A DNA stretch of 64,000 nucleotides, from NCBI GenBank assembly GCA_963170055.1, contig CAUJGJ010000444.1, positions 2,293,501 through 2,357,500 on the forward strand, read 5' to 3'. The notes below the pieces were generated by a model, which was given only the letters and a program-made list of their open reading frames with translations, was not told the origin of the DNA and searched no databases. The position numbers were made by a program, and so were the translations under genes. Source of the DNA: Halisarca cf. caerulea. Taxonomy: Eukaryota; Porifera; Demospongiae; Chondrillida; Halisarcidae. Of this stretch, positions 1 through 39,190 are shown piece by piece. Within the stretch, counting starts at the first letter, position 1; each line of letters starts with the position of its first letter.

Positions 1-1710
1 AAAGCCTGTGCTTGCTATAATACCGTATAAACTTCACCGATTTAAGACAAACATGGTTTTTACCAATCTGTAAGACCATAATCTAGTAAAAATAGTTGTT
101 TTTGATTGTACTGTACTGAGTGCAGCTTTGGTAGATGTGGATAAAGAGTGTTCAGCCCATAGTAGTCACAACGATCTTTTGCCGAATGACACTAAATTTG
201 GCTGCAAACAACTGTCTACACAGTAGAAGAAGCACGCAGTGTTGTAAATAGAGCTATCCAGCTCACACAGTCAAGCATTTACATCTATACATGTGGGATA
301 TTTTTCATTTCAGTCGATCAACTATCGGTGTAGATTTAGGCTCAGATCCTAGAGGAAGGGGAGAACATATTACCTCTGAAAGACAGTTTGAAGCTGTGGC
401 ATTGACAAGCAACGATGATTCAATGGTTACAATTAATTCTGTTACTTACCACCCACTTGAAGTTTGATTGCTACTGTTCTCTTCTTGTAGTATAATCGTT
501 CAACACTTAAAGCGGCAAAAAGGAGATAAACTTATCAGCGTAGCTGCAGCAGTCAATTGGCTACCTCCACAATACCTCATGTACAAGGTTCCTTTCACAA
601 AGAAGTGAAACGAAAACAATTTAAAGTAGTTCGTTTTTGAGCTTCAGAGAAGCTAATTGCTCCTAAAATTGCCTTAAAACCTTTACAGTGAGATGATGGA
701 GGATAACTCATGGAAATAATCTGTCTCTGCCATTGCTGCAGGCAAAAAGCAAAGAAAGACAGCGTGACATGAGGTGAATGCAATACTTTGTCTATGGTAG
801 GTCGCTACCAACTACATCACTTCGTTGACGTCACGGGAAAAACATGGTGCTCTAAAACTTGACATCACGTTGGCTGTTTTAAGGTCTTTCAGCTCAAATA
901 ACTCCCAAACTAAGCGACATATGCAAGAATGACCAACACCTGAGTTGCTTTCAAGCATGCCCCCACATTTTGAGAGCAACTTGCTTTATGGGTTCAGTTC
1001 CCCTTTAAAATAACACAGTATTGCAACGCGAAACAACCAAGGCTACGATTGTCTTCTTCACCAATGTCGATCTAGTTAGACAAAAATCTTGTTCTTGGTC
1101 ATTGCTCTTCATCTTTGGACAGAATAAATCGGTTTCAGTCCCAACGCTTTACAAAGTCTAAGGTTTAGTAGCTTTTCGAGCTGAAAATGAGCACAATATT
1201 AACAATTCGGGCTCAAAAAATGCCCCACCTACCAATAGGCTCCTATGCCCCTGGATACAGTGGGAAATTTTTGAGAGTAGAGTTTTTGAAAAATTGTCGC
1301 TGAAAGCTCTTTCGAAGGTTTTAATTTTGCAACTCAAGGCTGGAAACCTATATTAACATTTCTTTCACAACTTCCATCTGTGATACTAGGGCTGCATGGA
1401 ATCAGTGAAGAGGGGTTCTCGATCGCTAGCTACATAAGAGCATACTGGCACGCATACAAGTATATTTGGGTCTTACTCGGCAGGCTATAGCTGGAGAGGA
1501 ATAACTGTGCCGGAGACAGGTACAGGTGTTAAAAGGACAAAAGTTGCTAGACCCTATGTAAAACGAGAAATGAGTAGAGAGGTGTACTTCTTAACCCGAT
1601 TCTACGATATCATGGTAGGCATTACATTGCCAATGAAAGGACCAGGAATGAGGGAGTTGTGTATTTACTGAAATGGATAACATCAAACTACATGCAATTA
1701 GGTCACTTAC
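1..1710. other. Presumed 3' intron or flank of the NLR gene
   Basis: No exon with credible splice sites was recognised here. Positions about 1330-1700 are the intron part of repeat unit U1, repeated at about 5500-5920 and 13690-14110. The ORF on the minus strand at 595-783 has no family resemblance and is probably chance. Confidence 0.4.
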
Positions 1711-29265
<27,555 letters not shown>

Positions 29266-29478
29266 CTGTGAGCAGTAGGGGATACTTACATGTCAAATGT
29301 ATGTAGGCCAGTTAGCAATGATTGGGTACAAAACCACAGTGTACTCTGCTGGTGTACAAATCTGCCTGCCATACAATGCTTATGCAATTTTAAACCTTAA
29401 AATGAACACATACACATAATATTATACACACACTGTATATAATATACTTGTTTTTGTGCATGTTGTACATACGTGTGT

Positions 29479-29617
<139 letters not shown>

Positions 29618-29619
29618 AC

Positions 29620-31000
29620 ATATGATATGATGCCTTAAGTTTGCGTAGCTTTTTAGCAAATTTCAATAGCTGAGGACATTTTCAGCCTGATTCTTGTGAA
29701 ATGAGGATAGATGAATAGTAACATTGAATACATCCATGAATATATAATATACATGACATCATGTGATCAAGCTTTCTCAGCCTAGGGTTATTGTGCAGTG
29801 AGCAATAGGAACAGAAGCAATAATCATTAGTGTGAATTTTGAATGAGCACATGTTCTGGAATAGAAGATGGTTGAAAGGAGCCAAGGCAGAGAAACCCAG
29901 GAAGTAAGTACAGGGAGACCCAAGTCTGATTGATACATAAACCCAGCTGAAGTTAAGTTCTAATGACAAAAGACTTTTCTTAAGAGCAAAATTTCTTCAC
30001 TTCTTGGTGTTAGTCGGCAAACTCTTCACAACTGACTGATGAAAATCTTGAGATCTAGCCATATGAAATACATGTACAACATGGCTAGTCATCTGTTTGC
30101 TGTTGGGACAAATGCAGTTTGCATGTCAGAGGTGGCTTTGAAAAATAACTAACTTCTTTCATTGTGCCCCCCTTTGTCCAGAACATGTGCTCAGAGTATT
30201 AACACTTTTTCCTGTTCCTATCACTCATTATGACTATTTATTCAACATTCACAGGGATGCAATCACTCCTCACTGCACAATAACTTCCTGTTACTGTGTC
30301 TCTGGTAAAGCTTGACCACATGATGTCATGTGACACCATGCATACGTATCCACATTATGTAATAGTTGTATCCTGCCTTGGTGTGCTACAGCAGCGATAA
30401 AGTGCTAAGTAATTGACCGAGGGCGCATAATGAGGCATGAATGGGTTTTGGCTGGGAGGAGATTAGACAAGACCCTTGACCTGGGCTACATCAGAGTAGC
30501 AGGGCTACATCATGAATGTAAGCCCGACATACTTTTTGATCCACCCAACTTTTGCCCCCGCGCCATAACACATACGTATATCCATGTATACATTCATCTG
30601 TTCCACAAGTGTTTCTACATGATGACTTTTTTACATATCCACCCCATATTTCTGAAACTTAGCCCACTTAAAATACATATACGTATACCCATACCTATAA
30701 CTCTGTAATCATATGCATGCATTATATGTGACAACAGAAACCAGTAACTGTGCACGATGAAGGCCAGAACCGTGTGATACATGGGTACTCCACACATGTG
30801 CAGACCCCCGTGTTCACCACTTACACTGATTGAAACATCATGCAGGCCTGGGTACTCTAGCCCACCCCCTCCCCCCCATACAGATCTATAAACGTGCTAG
30901 GTGTTACAGATAGCATTAACCTCATTCAACTGTGTAAATGTCTAGAACGGTATGAAATGACCATTATTAATGCATTACTTTTATCACAGAGCACATTGTA
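29620..31000. other. Region upstream of the NLR gene, no gene recognised
   Basis: It may hold the NLR promoter or first exon, but I could not identify a start exon with a good donor in the required phase. Confidence 0.3.
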
Positions 31001-31003
31001 AGT

Positions 31004-31210
31004 AGCGGCTATTAGCCATTCCAAATAAACGCTCATGCACACATCATATATGTAAGGTGGTTATCGGATGAGGGAAATGTTGCAATGGAATTAATCACCC
31101 GTGGCACAAAGCACTGGGGTGATAAATTTCATTGCAACCAATACCGAATTGCGATAACTGCCTTACATAATGTGTGCATAAACGTTTATTTGGAATGGCT
31201 AATAGCTGCT
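31004..31210. mobile_element. 207-bp foldback (hairpin) element
   Basis: AGCGGCTATTAGCCATTCC at the left returns as the inverted AGCAGCTATTAGCCATTCC at the right. Almost the whole segment is one imperfect stem that closes around TGGCACAAAGCACTGG near 31110. No coding capacity. Confidence 0.8.
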
Positions 31211-31372
31211 TCACAGCAGTTTGACAAAACTCCATAGACTGATAAGAGATTTATCAACCTGACCACATCAAAAAGTGCCCATGCACAGTTGTGTAATATA
31301 AAATACTAATTGCAAGATAGCTAATCAGTTGTGTTAGTTGATTCTTGCAATAGTAATAATACTATGCAGAGC

Positions 31373-31684
31373 TAGAAATAGCTGCCTGCCACCTGCCATT
31401 TTCCGAACAAAACATGAATATGGCTGACCAAAGTTGAGTTGGATCAGCCATTTGGCTGACTACTGAAAACTGAGAGTTGAGTTTCTGTTATTAGCTATAT
31501 TTCAGTTGAGTGTCAATTTGTTGTGCCAATCTCAAGGTTCAGTACTAAAGATTCCTTATGTACACATGTACATAATCGTATATAATCTCTGATGGTTAGA
31601 AATGGCTGACCAATCTTCAATATGTCCTACCAATATAACACTGGGTCAGCCGTTTGTCCTAGCAAAGGTCAAATGCTATTTCTA
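31373..31684. mobile_element. MITE with TIR TAGAAATAGC, copy 2 (inverted relative to copy 1)
   Basis: It aligns over its whole length with the reverse complement of 3219-3538 (shared words GCTGACCCAACTC-like and CATTTTCCGAACAAAAC), and has the same 10-bp ends. Confidence 0.7.
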
Positions 31685-31781
31685 CCACTGCTATGTAATA
31701 TATTACCTTGGTAACTAGTTACCCTCAACACTGCACACACACATGCATGTATGCATACATGTAGCACGTACATACACACAT

Positions 31782-32098
<317 letters not shown>

Positions 32099-32170
32099 AT
32101 ATAGTCCCGCGTAGCCGGACCCATGCTCACTTCCATATTTCAAATGTGACATCATTGTCCCTACGAGAAT

Positions 32171-33142
32171 AGTCCGGCGTAGCCAGTCCATTTTCCCGTA
32201 TATTTCCGTTTACACAGAAAGCGGGAAAAGGGTCTGGTGCAGAACCCCAGGTTTTCTGTTACTATGTCCTTCGCTCGCTGGGACACTTGTCGATAAGTAA
32301 TTACTTTGATTTGCAACCACAAACTCAACAAACAATGAATAAGTAATGAGTCTGTACCAGTGACTGAAGCTCGATCGAGTGCACGCGCTTACAAGTATTA
32401 GAATTGATTTTGTTTCAGAAGTAACGGTTACAATGGCAAACGACGCTATTTCTGGTGCTGTTCGTGCGTATTCATGCATACATATACCATTTGTCAATGC
32501 AGTGGGCTTCATCAACGACAACTGCTCTGAGCCGATGCTGGTAGATAGGGCTCAGTAGCATGTTCCTAAGTTTTGGGCTATCTAGTAAATTTTTAGGGCT
32601 AATAAAAACTAGCTGGTGTTGGCCGTCCACAACTTGCTTCAACGCGTCTGCATCAGTCTGGAACTCCCCGAGAAATTCGGCTGAGACTCCCAAAGGAACG
32701 AATTTGTCTCTAAAATCAATCATTAGAGCAGTAAGTGGTGTAACTACGAGGACAATAGCTGGTTCGCCGAGGTACAGCTCTAACGCCTTCGGCAAGATTC
32801 CAAAAATTAGCGACTTACTGAAACCAGTTGGAAGGGCAACAAACACATCCTTATTCAACATGAAGTTGTAGACAGCTTCCAGCTGTTGAGGCTTGAAAAA
32901 ATCAAAGCCTAGCATACGAGCAGCACCAGAAATAGCGTCGTTTAGGAGCTTTGCCATTGTAACTGTTACTTCTGAAACAAAATCAATTCTAATACTTGCA
33001 AGCGCGTGCACTCGATCGAGCTTCAATCGCTGGTACAGACTCATTACTTATTCATTGTTTGTTGTGGTTCTGCACCAGACCCTTTTCCCGCTTTCTGTGT
33101 AAATGGAAATATGCGGAAAAAGGGACTGGCTACGCCGGACTA
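32171..33142. mobile_element. Pack-MULE-like foldback element carrying a RecQ-like exon
   Basis: The ends are AGTCCGGCGTAGCCAGTCC at the left and its inverse at the right (to 33142). TACGAGAAT occurs directly outside both ends (32162-32170 and 33143-33151), a 9-bp target duplication. The inverted arms extend inward to about 32465 on the left and 32925 on the right, covering the 5' flank and first codons of the helicase fragment. The left arm has lost some bases. Long arms, a 9-bp duplication and captured host-like coding sequence fit a Mutator-like gene-capturing element; no transposase is present. Confidence 0.65.
32488..32957 (-). pseudogene. RecQ-like DNA helicase, 5' exon fragment
   Basis: It starts at ATG 32957 (MAKLLNDAISGAARMLGFD) and encodes the first half of a superfamily 2 RecQ core. 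The zero motif is FKPQQLEAV, motif I is ALPTGFSKSLIF (one residue off the usual GxGKS), Ia is VVTPLTALM, and motif II is VVVDEAHCIDKW. RecQ enzymes unwind DNA 3' to 5' using ATP. The frame stops just after DEAHCIDKW at a GTATAT donor-like site where the tryptophan codon would be split, so this is probably exon 1 of a larger gene. No helicase C-terminal half, RQC or HRDC sequence follows, and the fragment lies inside a transposon-like element. It is therefore non-functional as a helicase here. Confidence 0.75.
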
Positions 33143-33487
33143 TACGAGAATGGGTCTGCATTGTACTTTGCTATTCAAAAACTTGTTAATGTCCAGGAAT
33201 GTTGGGATACTTTGATCTTGCATGAATATATAAATTTTCGACTGCAAACTTTCCATTTTGCAGCTTCGTGTGAACAATGCACTGTACGAGTGATAGTTTG
33301 GTGAATCTTACGTTAATTTGTTTTATCTGGCTGCCTTTAGTAAAGAAACTTTAAGGAATCTTACGATGTGTTTGCATCGTTGCCAACGGAGTACGGAAAA
33401 ACACCTGGGTATATTCAGCGTCATGGGGTCAATGAAGAGTATAATTCCAATTCATATAATTGTCGAATTCCCGAGAGGGCTTAAGCC

Positions 33488-33612
33488 CCCTGTGAATGCG
33501 ATCTAGTAGTGTTCTGTTGACCTAGGTCAACAGAACAGCACCAGGTTCAATAACATTCGCAGGCGGCTTCTAGGTCTCAACAGCAGCACTCGATCGCGTT
33601 CACAGAGGGTGC
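33488..33612. repeat. Inverted-repeat segment with a central 28-bp perfect palindrome
   Basis: The perfect palindrome is at 33510-33537 (TGTTCTGTTGACC and its inverse). Outer arms CCCTGTGAATGCGATC and CCCTCTGTGAACGCGATC are inverted around it. It is probably a small foldback element. Confidence 0.6.
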
Positions 33613-34083
33613 AAACTAGTTCTTGAAAGCCCAGAAAACCTTGCTGACATATGTAGCTGTTGTCCAGGATGATCCTCGCTAATGTAGCAATTTGGTCTCA
33701 CACTATTTTGCAATAAGACTTTCTGGATTAAATTGTAGGGGGACTTTGCCTTTTCTGAATTTCAAAAAAGCCATACTTGCCTTTTCCTGTCCTACAGATG
33801 CAGCAAAAATCATATGCAGACATCACTATCCAGTGCCTGCATCAACAACTGCGAGTGATATCGAGATCGTGGTCTTATGGCTCCTGCATGTTTACAAACC
33901 TGTGATTAATGTTGTGCTAATTTGTGATACGACATAATTTTTCGGTCTAATTAGGGAGCATGGGTGGAAGAGTTTTTGAATAGGCAAAGTACGTATCAGA
34001 CCCATTCTCTTCTGTTCGGTGACGTCAGTCACAGCGAGCATGGGTCTGGCTACATGGGATTACACACAATACACTGCTCACAT

Positions 34084-35001
34084 TTACAACAAACATGTAC
34101 CTTTTATCTTCATTGCATCCGAGCACAGATTAACCTCTCCAGATAACTGGCTGATGTACATTGGTCTGGTGTAGTACTGAGAGGACTTGTCCACCACATC
34201 TTCAATAGCTCTGTCCAAAGCAACAGTGATGGTAGCATTCTCTCGGAGCCACTCGGTAACAAACTTTGAAAAATCACTGCCTTCATTGGAATCGGGTGTT
34301 GCTAGCCTGTCGAGGGTTGCGTACGCTGTTAAAGCCCCTACTCCAATTTCAAAAGGGTGAGAAACGTCCTCAGAAGTACCTTTGGTGAGTATCCCCTTTG
34401 ATATCTTCAGTGCTTTCTTGCCCGAGCCGTCGATATCGTTTCGACACGCATCGATGAATATTAGTTTCTTGAAATGGTACAATCTCTCGCAGAATAGTAG
34501 AGGGATTACTTCGCTTTGAAGGCTTAATTTTCGAAGGTCTTCTGAAACGATACCGTCCTTGTAGCCATGTCCGGAGAATACAAAAACAATGTATCTACAA
34601 CAAGTTGAGACGTCTTCGTTTTTCACACGAATGCGTGCTGGTAATTCGATTAAATCCAACATTTCATCTCTGCTAACGTTTAGCCCTTTAGTCCCCGAAG
34701 TTAGCACATCGAACTCAAGTTCTTTCAGAAGTTTCTCCCACCGCTCTTTGTCTCTGGCGGTTCCAACCAGCCTTCCCTGGCCCTCTGGTAAAGCTATGTA
34801 TTCGTTGGCTATGACAATGGCCAATCCGATTTTCCCTTCTTTGGCGAGAAGGACATCACAAGGCCCTGTGGTATTGGATCTTGGGGTGAGTCGGCGTCTA
34901 CCCTCTCCGGATCCTCTCTTCCAATGCTTAAACACAAGGATGGATAACAATCCAGCAAGAACGGTTACTGCTACTACTACGTACCACATTGTCGCACACA
35001 C
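34084..35001 (-). CDS. Membrane-anchored caspase-like (peptidase C14) protein
   Basis: A single-exon frame of 305 codons. Residues 6-24 form one hydrophobic segment (VVVAVTVLAGLLSILVF) followed by a basic stretch (KHWKRGSGEGRRR), so the protein is probably anchored in a membrane with the protease domain on the cytosolic side. The caspase-fold p20-like core starts near residue 57 (KIGLAIVIANEY). The catalytic histidine is His145 in FVFSGHGYKDG, and the nucleophile is Cys186 in LIFIDACRND. Animal caspases have QACRG at this site; DACRN with an acidic residue is typical of caspase-like C14 proteins outside the classical caspase family, so basic rather than Asp specificity is possible. No DED, CARD or LRR is present. 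The C-terminal part (PMYISQLSGEVNL) fits the p10-like end. The start ATG 35001 was chosen because it precedes the membrane segment; a second ATG lies four codons later. The stop at 34084 lies right after a GTACAT donor-like site, so a spliced longer form is possible. Confidence 0.82.
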   Translation of the reverse strand: MCATMWYVVVAVTVLAGLLSILVFKHWKRGSGEGRRRLTPRSNTTGPCDVLLAKEGKIGLAIVIANEYIALPEGQGRLVGTARDKERWEKLLKELEFDVLTSGTKGLNVSRDEMLDLIELPARIRVKNEDVSTCCRYIVFVFSGHGYKDGIVSEDLRKLSLQSEVIPLLFCERLYHFKKLIFIDACRNDIDGSGKKALKISKGILTKGTSEDVSHPFEIGVGALTAYATLDRLATPDSNEGSDFSKFVTEWLRENATITVALDRAIEDVVDKSSQYYTRPMYISQLSGEVNLCSDAMKIKGTCLL

Positions 35002-35129
35002 ATCGATCCTCCGGACTGTACACGTGGTACGAACAGAACTATAGTGTTCTACAGTTGACCTGAATCTTAGTCTACAAAGTGTCCACAGATCTCTTGTCGT
35101 CGAAAATGTCCGCGGTACATGTGCACGGG

Positions 35130-35220
35130 GAACTCCCTATGATGTCCTGAATCACGTGCGCAGCAATTTGCGCGACTAACGCCTTCATCAAGGGGGGCGG
35201 CACAAGGGGGGCAGGGGGGT

Positions 35221-35251
<31 letters not shown>

Positions 35252-35330
35252 CTTAAGCCCCTCCATTCTGCAGAACAGAGGGGCATAGCCCCCCCTCCCC
35301 CCCCCCACTTCATTCCAAGACTCATACAAT
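35130..35330. repeat. G-rich low-complexity tract
   Basis: Runs of 30 or more G at about 35220-35250 are followed by C-rich sequence (GCTTAAGCCCC, CCCCCCTCCCCCCC), forming a potential hairpin or a collapsed repeat. The sequence accuracy is doubtful. Confidence 0.8.
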
Positions 35331-35664
35331 CCAAAGGACCTATGCACCTATAGAGGCTTCCATGAATGCATGACAGTGTGTTTATTCTTCATAAAGTGCA
35401 ATTAATAGCTACCAGAGTAATCCATCTAACTGACTTCCATTTGGGGTACACTATCAAGGTTTCCCTAGTTACAGGAAGTTTCAACTGCAGTAACTATAGT
35501 TGTAGGACTAGACCATTGCAAGTTGGGCAGAAACTTGAGCCCCCCCACTTTGCAACATGTGCCGCCGCCCCTGTTCATGCGTGCAAAGTACTACTAAAGA
35601 AACTTACCTCCATTGCCAGTACCCGACCCCATGTAGCCTTTAATTAATTTTTACCTTCATGGAA

Positions 35665-36131
35665 TTTTGAACAAATGGAGTTGCCTACTCAGAATCACAG
35701 GACATGCAGGATATCCTACAGCCTCTGGAGAATGCCATCAGACCCTGACCATAACAGGCAGGTTGCCCAGAATTCAGTGAAATGGAACAAAATCGAAATA
35801 CTTTACAATGCAAGAAATTCAAGAATGGGAGGGCTGGAGGAAGAGTATAAAACTCCCAGATTGTAGTACCCCTATAGTTCAATCTGTATCCGATCAGGAA
35901 AAAGAGGATGTTTAAACATGTAGCATAAGCACTGAAATGTCAATCAGTAATGATCTTAATGCCAAGAAGAGGAAACATTTGAAGGAAGAACAAAAGTTAC
36001 ATGAGAGTGTACCTCAAACAACTGAAACTTACAATGGCCCGGATCTAACAGAAGATGAAGGTTCCTCCAGCTGGCTTAGTGTCCTTCCATGGACTAGTTT
36101 TTTTGGGCAAGAGAGCAAAAATATTATATAG
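35665..36131 (+). pseudogene. Retroelement-like protein fragment
   Basis: Two consecutive frames (35675-35866 with SYSLWRMPSDPDHNRQVAQN, and 35937-36131 with LTEDEGSSSWLSVLPW) look like pieces of one polyprotein separated by a stop and a frame change. The GSSSWLSVLP motif reminds me of a family found widely in repetitive DNA of marine invertebrates, but I cannot name it with certainty. No catalytic motif is visible. Confidence 0.35.
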
Positions 36132-36327
36132 TCTCCATGCTAACAACAGCATAGGATGAGCCATATATTACCCAAGTATAATGAAAACTGTTCGATGTAT
36201 GCTCAACCTTTCACTCAAAGTCACAAATCAGATGTATCAGGGGCTCCAGATCATGAATGACCTACTGTATGTGAGGAGTGTTCGGTTGTCTTCTCTGAAC
36301 ACACTAAATACTAGGTCGATTACACAC

Positions 36328-36518
36328 CGTCTGCACTCAGTCTACACTCAGTCCACAATCATTCCACTCAGTCTACACACAGTCTGCACTCATGCAGTCC
36401 ACACTCAGTCCACAATCATTCCACTCAGTCTACACACAGTCTGCACTCATGCAGTCCACACTCAGTCCACACTCAATACACACTCAGTCCACACTCAGTC
36501 CACACTCAATTCAGTCTA
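36328..36518. repeat. Minisatellite with 10-bp core and 57-bp higher-order period
   Basis: The core CACTCAGTCC/CACTCAGTCT is repeated. The block containing CACAATCATTCCACTCAGTC recurs exactly 57 bases later (36354 and 36411). Confidence 0.9.
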
Positions 36519-36539
36519 AACTAGACTCACTCCACCCTC

Positions 36540-37730
36540 TCCTAGTATGTGGTACTTAGGCACTACTATGTAGTAATTCATGTCGCTAGTAATAAATAAT
36601 TAAGGGTGGAAAATTAACTTCAAAAAGGCATTTATTAATCTGCCCAAACAATTTGAAAGTTTTACTCACCATAAGTTACCATTTTCCATGATGCTTCACC
36701 ACCATGTAATTTTGATGTAAAATATAAAATTGTCAATTGTTGATTAGCAATCAAACCTCATGCATAGAATATTTATTGAAGAGCTAATAACAGATACCAT
36801 AATGATGTTGTAAGCAGTAAAGACTCACAATCACAACACCCATAGTTGGTGTGAACACCCTATCCTCACTCGGTCCAATCTCTCCTGTTATGTGGTGCAA
36901 CAGTGCTGCTATTATAGTCCTTTCATGTCAGTAGCACTGACTCATGTGAGGTGGAACCGTTAGTTGATGTCTGTCTAGAACAGCCACACCTTCTCCTCAA
37001 TGGTTCGCACAATCATTATATTGACTTAATTTTTATATGGAATAAAGGCTTTGTGCAGTATCATTATAATAGAGAGCACAGGCCGGTAGGTCGGCGATCG
37101 GCTTTTTGTACTACCAATGTATGCACTATGGTCAGCAGAGGTTGTCTGATTATGTTGGTAGTTTGTTTGACCCCCAAATATGTTTCTGTTCAGCATTTAA
37201 TTTGCTGAGCATAGCATCTTGCTATAATATTCAGATGTATAAAACTTTATCATCCTACATCTGATTCAGTCATTATAAAGTTTTTATGAAAAGCCACAGC
37301 AAATGAGTTAAGCTTTCCATTATTCCCTTGGAATTAAGTACTTTAAATTTGACTCTTTTCAGTTCGGGCATGTAATGTGGCACATGTGTACTATTCAGAA
37401 AACATGTCCAAGAGCCACTGAGCTAGGACATATAGTGCTAGTACACCCATGCAACCACCATTCTATCCCTATTCTTATCACCCCTTATAGAAATAAATAT
37501 ACTGACAATGTCAATATTCAACCTTAAATTTTCATGCAAGGCTTAGCACATTATTGTGGGATTCTTGTTGACAACCTTGTGACCACCCATATAATGGCAA
37601 TATTGTCAACAGCCTTGTCATGTCCTCGTGATATATGTTAATTCTTGTTGACAATCTAGACACAAGCTTGCAACTAGGCTAAGCCAGGATTTGAAACTGT
37701 AGCAAGCTTACAATGGGTGTTACAACTATC
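36540..37730. other. Intergenic region between the caspase-like gene and duplication unit A
   Basis: No exon, RNA gene or repeat family was recognised. Confidence 0.4.
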
Positions 37731-37839
37731 TGACCTATCTAGTCTCAAATTGCAACATTATCTCATGTTAGCATTCTACATGCAACCTCGTATTATGTGA
37801 ATTTGGATGCTATATATACCGGTAGAACATTAACTGTTA

Positions 37840-38175
37840 CGGTCAACCTTGCAAACAAGGTTTCTGGGTGCCACTTACAGTAGCCTCTGGCTAAAGGTTC
37901 CCCAGGTTAAATAAGAATACCCTATACCCTATACCCTAAGGTTTTAACAAAATTGTTACAAGGTTATAACAAAGTTTAAGTAACCTTGCTATAACCTTGC
38001 AAAGACGGTGGTAACAAGGTTGCAGCATGCAACCTTGTTGTAACCTTGTAATGACCTTGTAGCAACCTAGCTACAACCTTGTAACAAGCTTGTAACAACC
38101 TTTGCAACCTTGCAGCTGCAGCAAACTCATGCATAGCAACCTTGCAAACAAGGTTGTAACACTTAAGGTTGCATG
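37840..38175. repeat. AACCTTG-rich degenerate minisatellite, unit A
   Basis: Dozens of AACCTTG/CAAGGTT words about 10-12 bases apart on both strands, so the tract can fold on itself. The partner lies at 47370-47600. Confidence 0.85.
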
Positions 38176-39118
38176 TAATAGCCTTGCTGCAATGGAGTTG
38201 TGTAGCTTTTATCCAGAGTACATGTATTCTGAGACTGATTATTCTCGTTTTTCTTGTTTCATATATATGTTAATGTATAATATAGGATTTGTTTATAGTT
38301 TGAACAATAATGATGTGTGTGAGCATGCAGTGAGGCCTTTCTAGCTAGAATCCTTGCTTGCTAATCTGGACCCTGTCTAAACTGATTTTTTATGTCCTGT
38401 TTATTGCAAGTATGTGCTACATGTTAGGAGCTGTCTAATCGGAAACCCTTCTATATTGTATTATTATAATATTAATTTATACTAACTTTTACTGTAACAG
38501 TAATTCCGAAAATGTTCACTTTGGATAGTTCTCCTGCACTGAATTTTGGTTTACTGGCACTTAATTTCCCATTGTCAATTATAATTTTTATTTTATGTAC
38601 TCAGTGCTATTTAGAGTGTCCAGTCTAGCCGATGTACCCAACCCCCAGACCAATTGCAATACTATAGTTTAGACGTGCAGAGCATACAGACACAACTTAT
38701 GAGGAAGATTTATAGCTGAAAACCTTATCTTACTTAACAATAAGAGAGAGCTGTTCAAGGCCCAATGCACAGAATGCTGATAGCTAGTTTTGTAAATGTA
38801 TGTTATTTAATGTGTGTAGTATTCATCGGCTATTACAGGGCAACACTGTAACTGCATGCATCGATCTGATCATCGATCTTATTCTCTGTATATTTTAGGG
38901 TTGGAACATCGATACTTACCTAAATGTGTTAACCCCCAATTATTACAAAACCATCTATAGTATGCAGGGGTGGGATTAGGAGTAGGGGGCTGCCCCCACC
39001 TCCCAGATCTTAAAACAAACTTTATTTAATATTCTTAAGTGTCCACCATATACCTATGTTACAACTAACACTAGGTGTGTATGTAATGGCTTTATAATCA
39101 TAGGAAATGGCCTAGGTT

Positions 39119-39123
<5 letters not shown>

Positions 39124-39190
<67 letters not shown>

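Larger units (their letters stand above)
32101..34064. mobile_element. Possible outer element related to the nested Pack-MULE
   Basis: TAGTCCCGCGTAGCCGGACC at 32102 (continuing into CATGCTC) is inverted at about 34036-34064 (GAGCATGGGTCTGGCTACAT). The end sequence resembles that of the inner element, so this may be an older relative into which the inner one jumped. A flanking duplication cannot be judged because the left flank is CA repeat. Confidence 0.4.

Noticed and set aside
34589..35044. 151-residue plus-strand frame
   Set aside because: Antisense shadow of the caspase-like gene.
36328..36518. CRISPR-like array
   Set aside because: Repeats are short, tandem and without unique spacers, and the genome is eukaryotic; it is a minisatellite.
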